A stretch of DNA of 6,626 nt from assembly GCA_009786625.1 (NCBI GenBank), contig WQRT01000039.1, positions 1 to 6,626 on the forward strand, written 5' to 3'. The position numbers and the translations under genes are program-made. Under the pieces are notes generated by a model. The model worked only from the letters and a program-made list of their open reading frames with translations. It ran no database searches and was not told the DNA's origin. The first letter of the stretch is position 1, and each line of letters begins with the position of its first letter. This DNA is from Treponema sp. (GTDB lineage Bacteria; Spirochaetota; Spirochaetia; Treponematales; Breznakiellaceae). Positions 6,079 to 6,626 of the stretch are shown piece after piece.

Positions 6079-6626
6079 TGGAAAAATATCGTGAAGAGAA
6101 GATAGAACACAGGAGCGGCGGCGGCGACTGAATCAATTGAATCAAGAACGCCGCCTCTTCCAAGCATCAGGTTTCCAGAATCTTTAAAGTCGCAGCTTCT
6201 TTTCATTGCCGATTCCGCAAGGTCGCCGAGAGAGGCTGCAATACTTGTAAGGATGCCGAGAAGACACGCAAACCCGGCAAGACTTGATTTTTGAATACCA
6301 TGTTCCGCGAATTTCGGGAAAATTTCAGGGAATAATAAAGCCGCGCCTGCCGCTACAATAACTGAGCCCAGAATGCCGCCTATAAATCCCGCGGCGCTTT
6401 TATTGGGGCTTACAGCCACTATTCCGCGGTTTTTTTCTCCAAATATCGATCCAAAAAGCCACGCGAGAGAATCATTGCCGAATGTAATGCAGAGAAACAG
6501 TAAAATAGCCGCAGGATTTCCCCAGCCGCTCATAAATACTATCCAGCACATAAAAAATCCCGGGTATACAAGCAGCGCGAAACTTCCGCCAATCTGATTC
6601 ATTATATTTTCAATTTCTGTTGAACG
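6072..6626 (-). CDS. cdsA: Phosphatidate cytidylyltransferase (CDP-DAG synthase), C-terminal part
   Basis: CdsA makes CDP-diacylglycerol from phosphatidate and CTP in the inner membrane, the branch point of phospholipid synthesis. The frame stays open to the right edge (184 codons visible, upstream of the ATG at 6602), and the family is usually about 270-300 residues, so the N-terminal third is missing from the window and 6602 is not the true start. Visible are several hydrophobic membrane segments, the FGNDSLAWLFGSIFG motif, SPNKSAAGFIGG (the family SPxKTxEGxxGG block), GDLAESAMKR, and the signature KDSGNLMLGRGGVLDSIDS. In the signature the usual HGGxxDRxD reads RGGVLDSID: the histidine and arginine are replaced but the aspartates remain. 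A final helix (APVFYLLFTIFF) ends the protein. The gene leads into dxr with a 7-base overlap; uppS is the expected upstream neighbour but lies outside the window. Confidence 0.93.
   Translation of the reverse strand, partial: RSTEIENIMNQIGGSFALLVYPGFFMCWIVFMSGWGNPAAILLFLCITFGNDSLAWLFGSIFGEKNRGIVAVSPNKSAAGFIGGILGSVIVAAGAALLFPEIFPKFAEHGIQKSSLAGFACLLGILTSIAASLGDLAESAMKRSCDFKDSGNLMLGRGGVLDSIDSVAAAAPVFYLLFTIFFQC

Noticed and set aside
5699..6131. Plus-strand open frames of up to 131 codons opposite dxr and cdsA
   Set aside because: They lie wholly antisense to well-conserved genes, have no recognisable domains or ribosome sites, and read as shadow frames.

Overview
The window looks like an ordinary chromosomal segment from a bacterium with moderate GC content. 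It is probably a spirochaete of the Treponema type. That assignment is an inference from the gene mix (cdsA-dxr-rseP followed by a CpXC protein and an exported beta-propeller, plus a lone ComFB-domain gene) and from the overall look of the proteins. No marker gene here proves it. I see no mobile elements, CRISPR arrays, tRNA or rRNA genes, and no clear sign of horizontal transfer.

Left part, plus strand (1-986): the C-terminal two fifths of the replicative helicase DnaB enters from the left edge and ends at 561. A 128-base gap follows, holding a good sigma-70-type promoter with an extended -10 and a short leader with a GNRA-capped hairpin. It leads into a 98-residue ComFB-domain protein. ComFB-domain proteins are small zinc-binding proteins, and some members have been reported as cyclic-dinucleotide receptors.

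Right part, minus strand (983-6626): five genes read leftward as one tightly packed transcription unit: cdsA (5' end outside the window), dxr, rseP, a CpXC-domain zinc protein and a secreted WD40-like beta-propeller protein. cdsA and dxr overlap by 7 bases. The CpXC gene starts 16 bases after rseP behind a strong Shine-Dalgarno. The propeller gene overlaps the CpXC gene by four bases (ATGA). The first three are the widely conserved envelope and isoprenoid block: CDP-diacylglycerol synthesis, the first committed MEP-pathway step, and an intramembrane site-2 protease. The last two have no assigned function, but their coupling to rseP suggests an envelope-related role.

The two transcription units converge at 983-986, where a TTAA palindrome supplies the stop codons of both comFB and the propeller gene, leaving no intergenic terminator space. 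The items most worth a second look are the coupled rseP-CpXC-propeller module, the regulated-looking upstream region of comFB, the A10 tract at the cdsA/dxr junction, and the altered CDP-DAG synthase signature in CdsA. Nothing here amounts to a clearly new large system.
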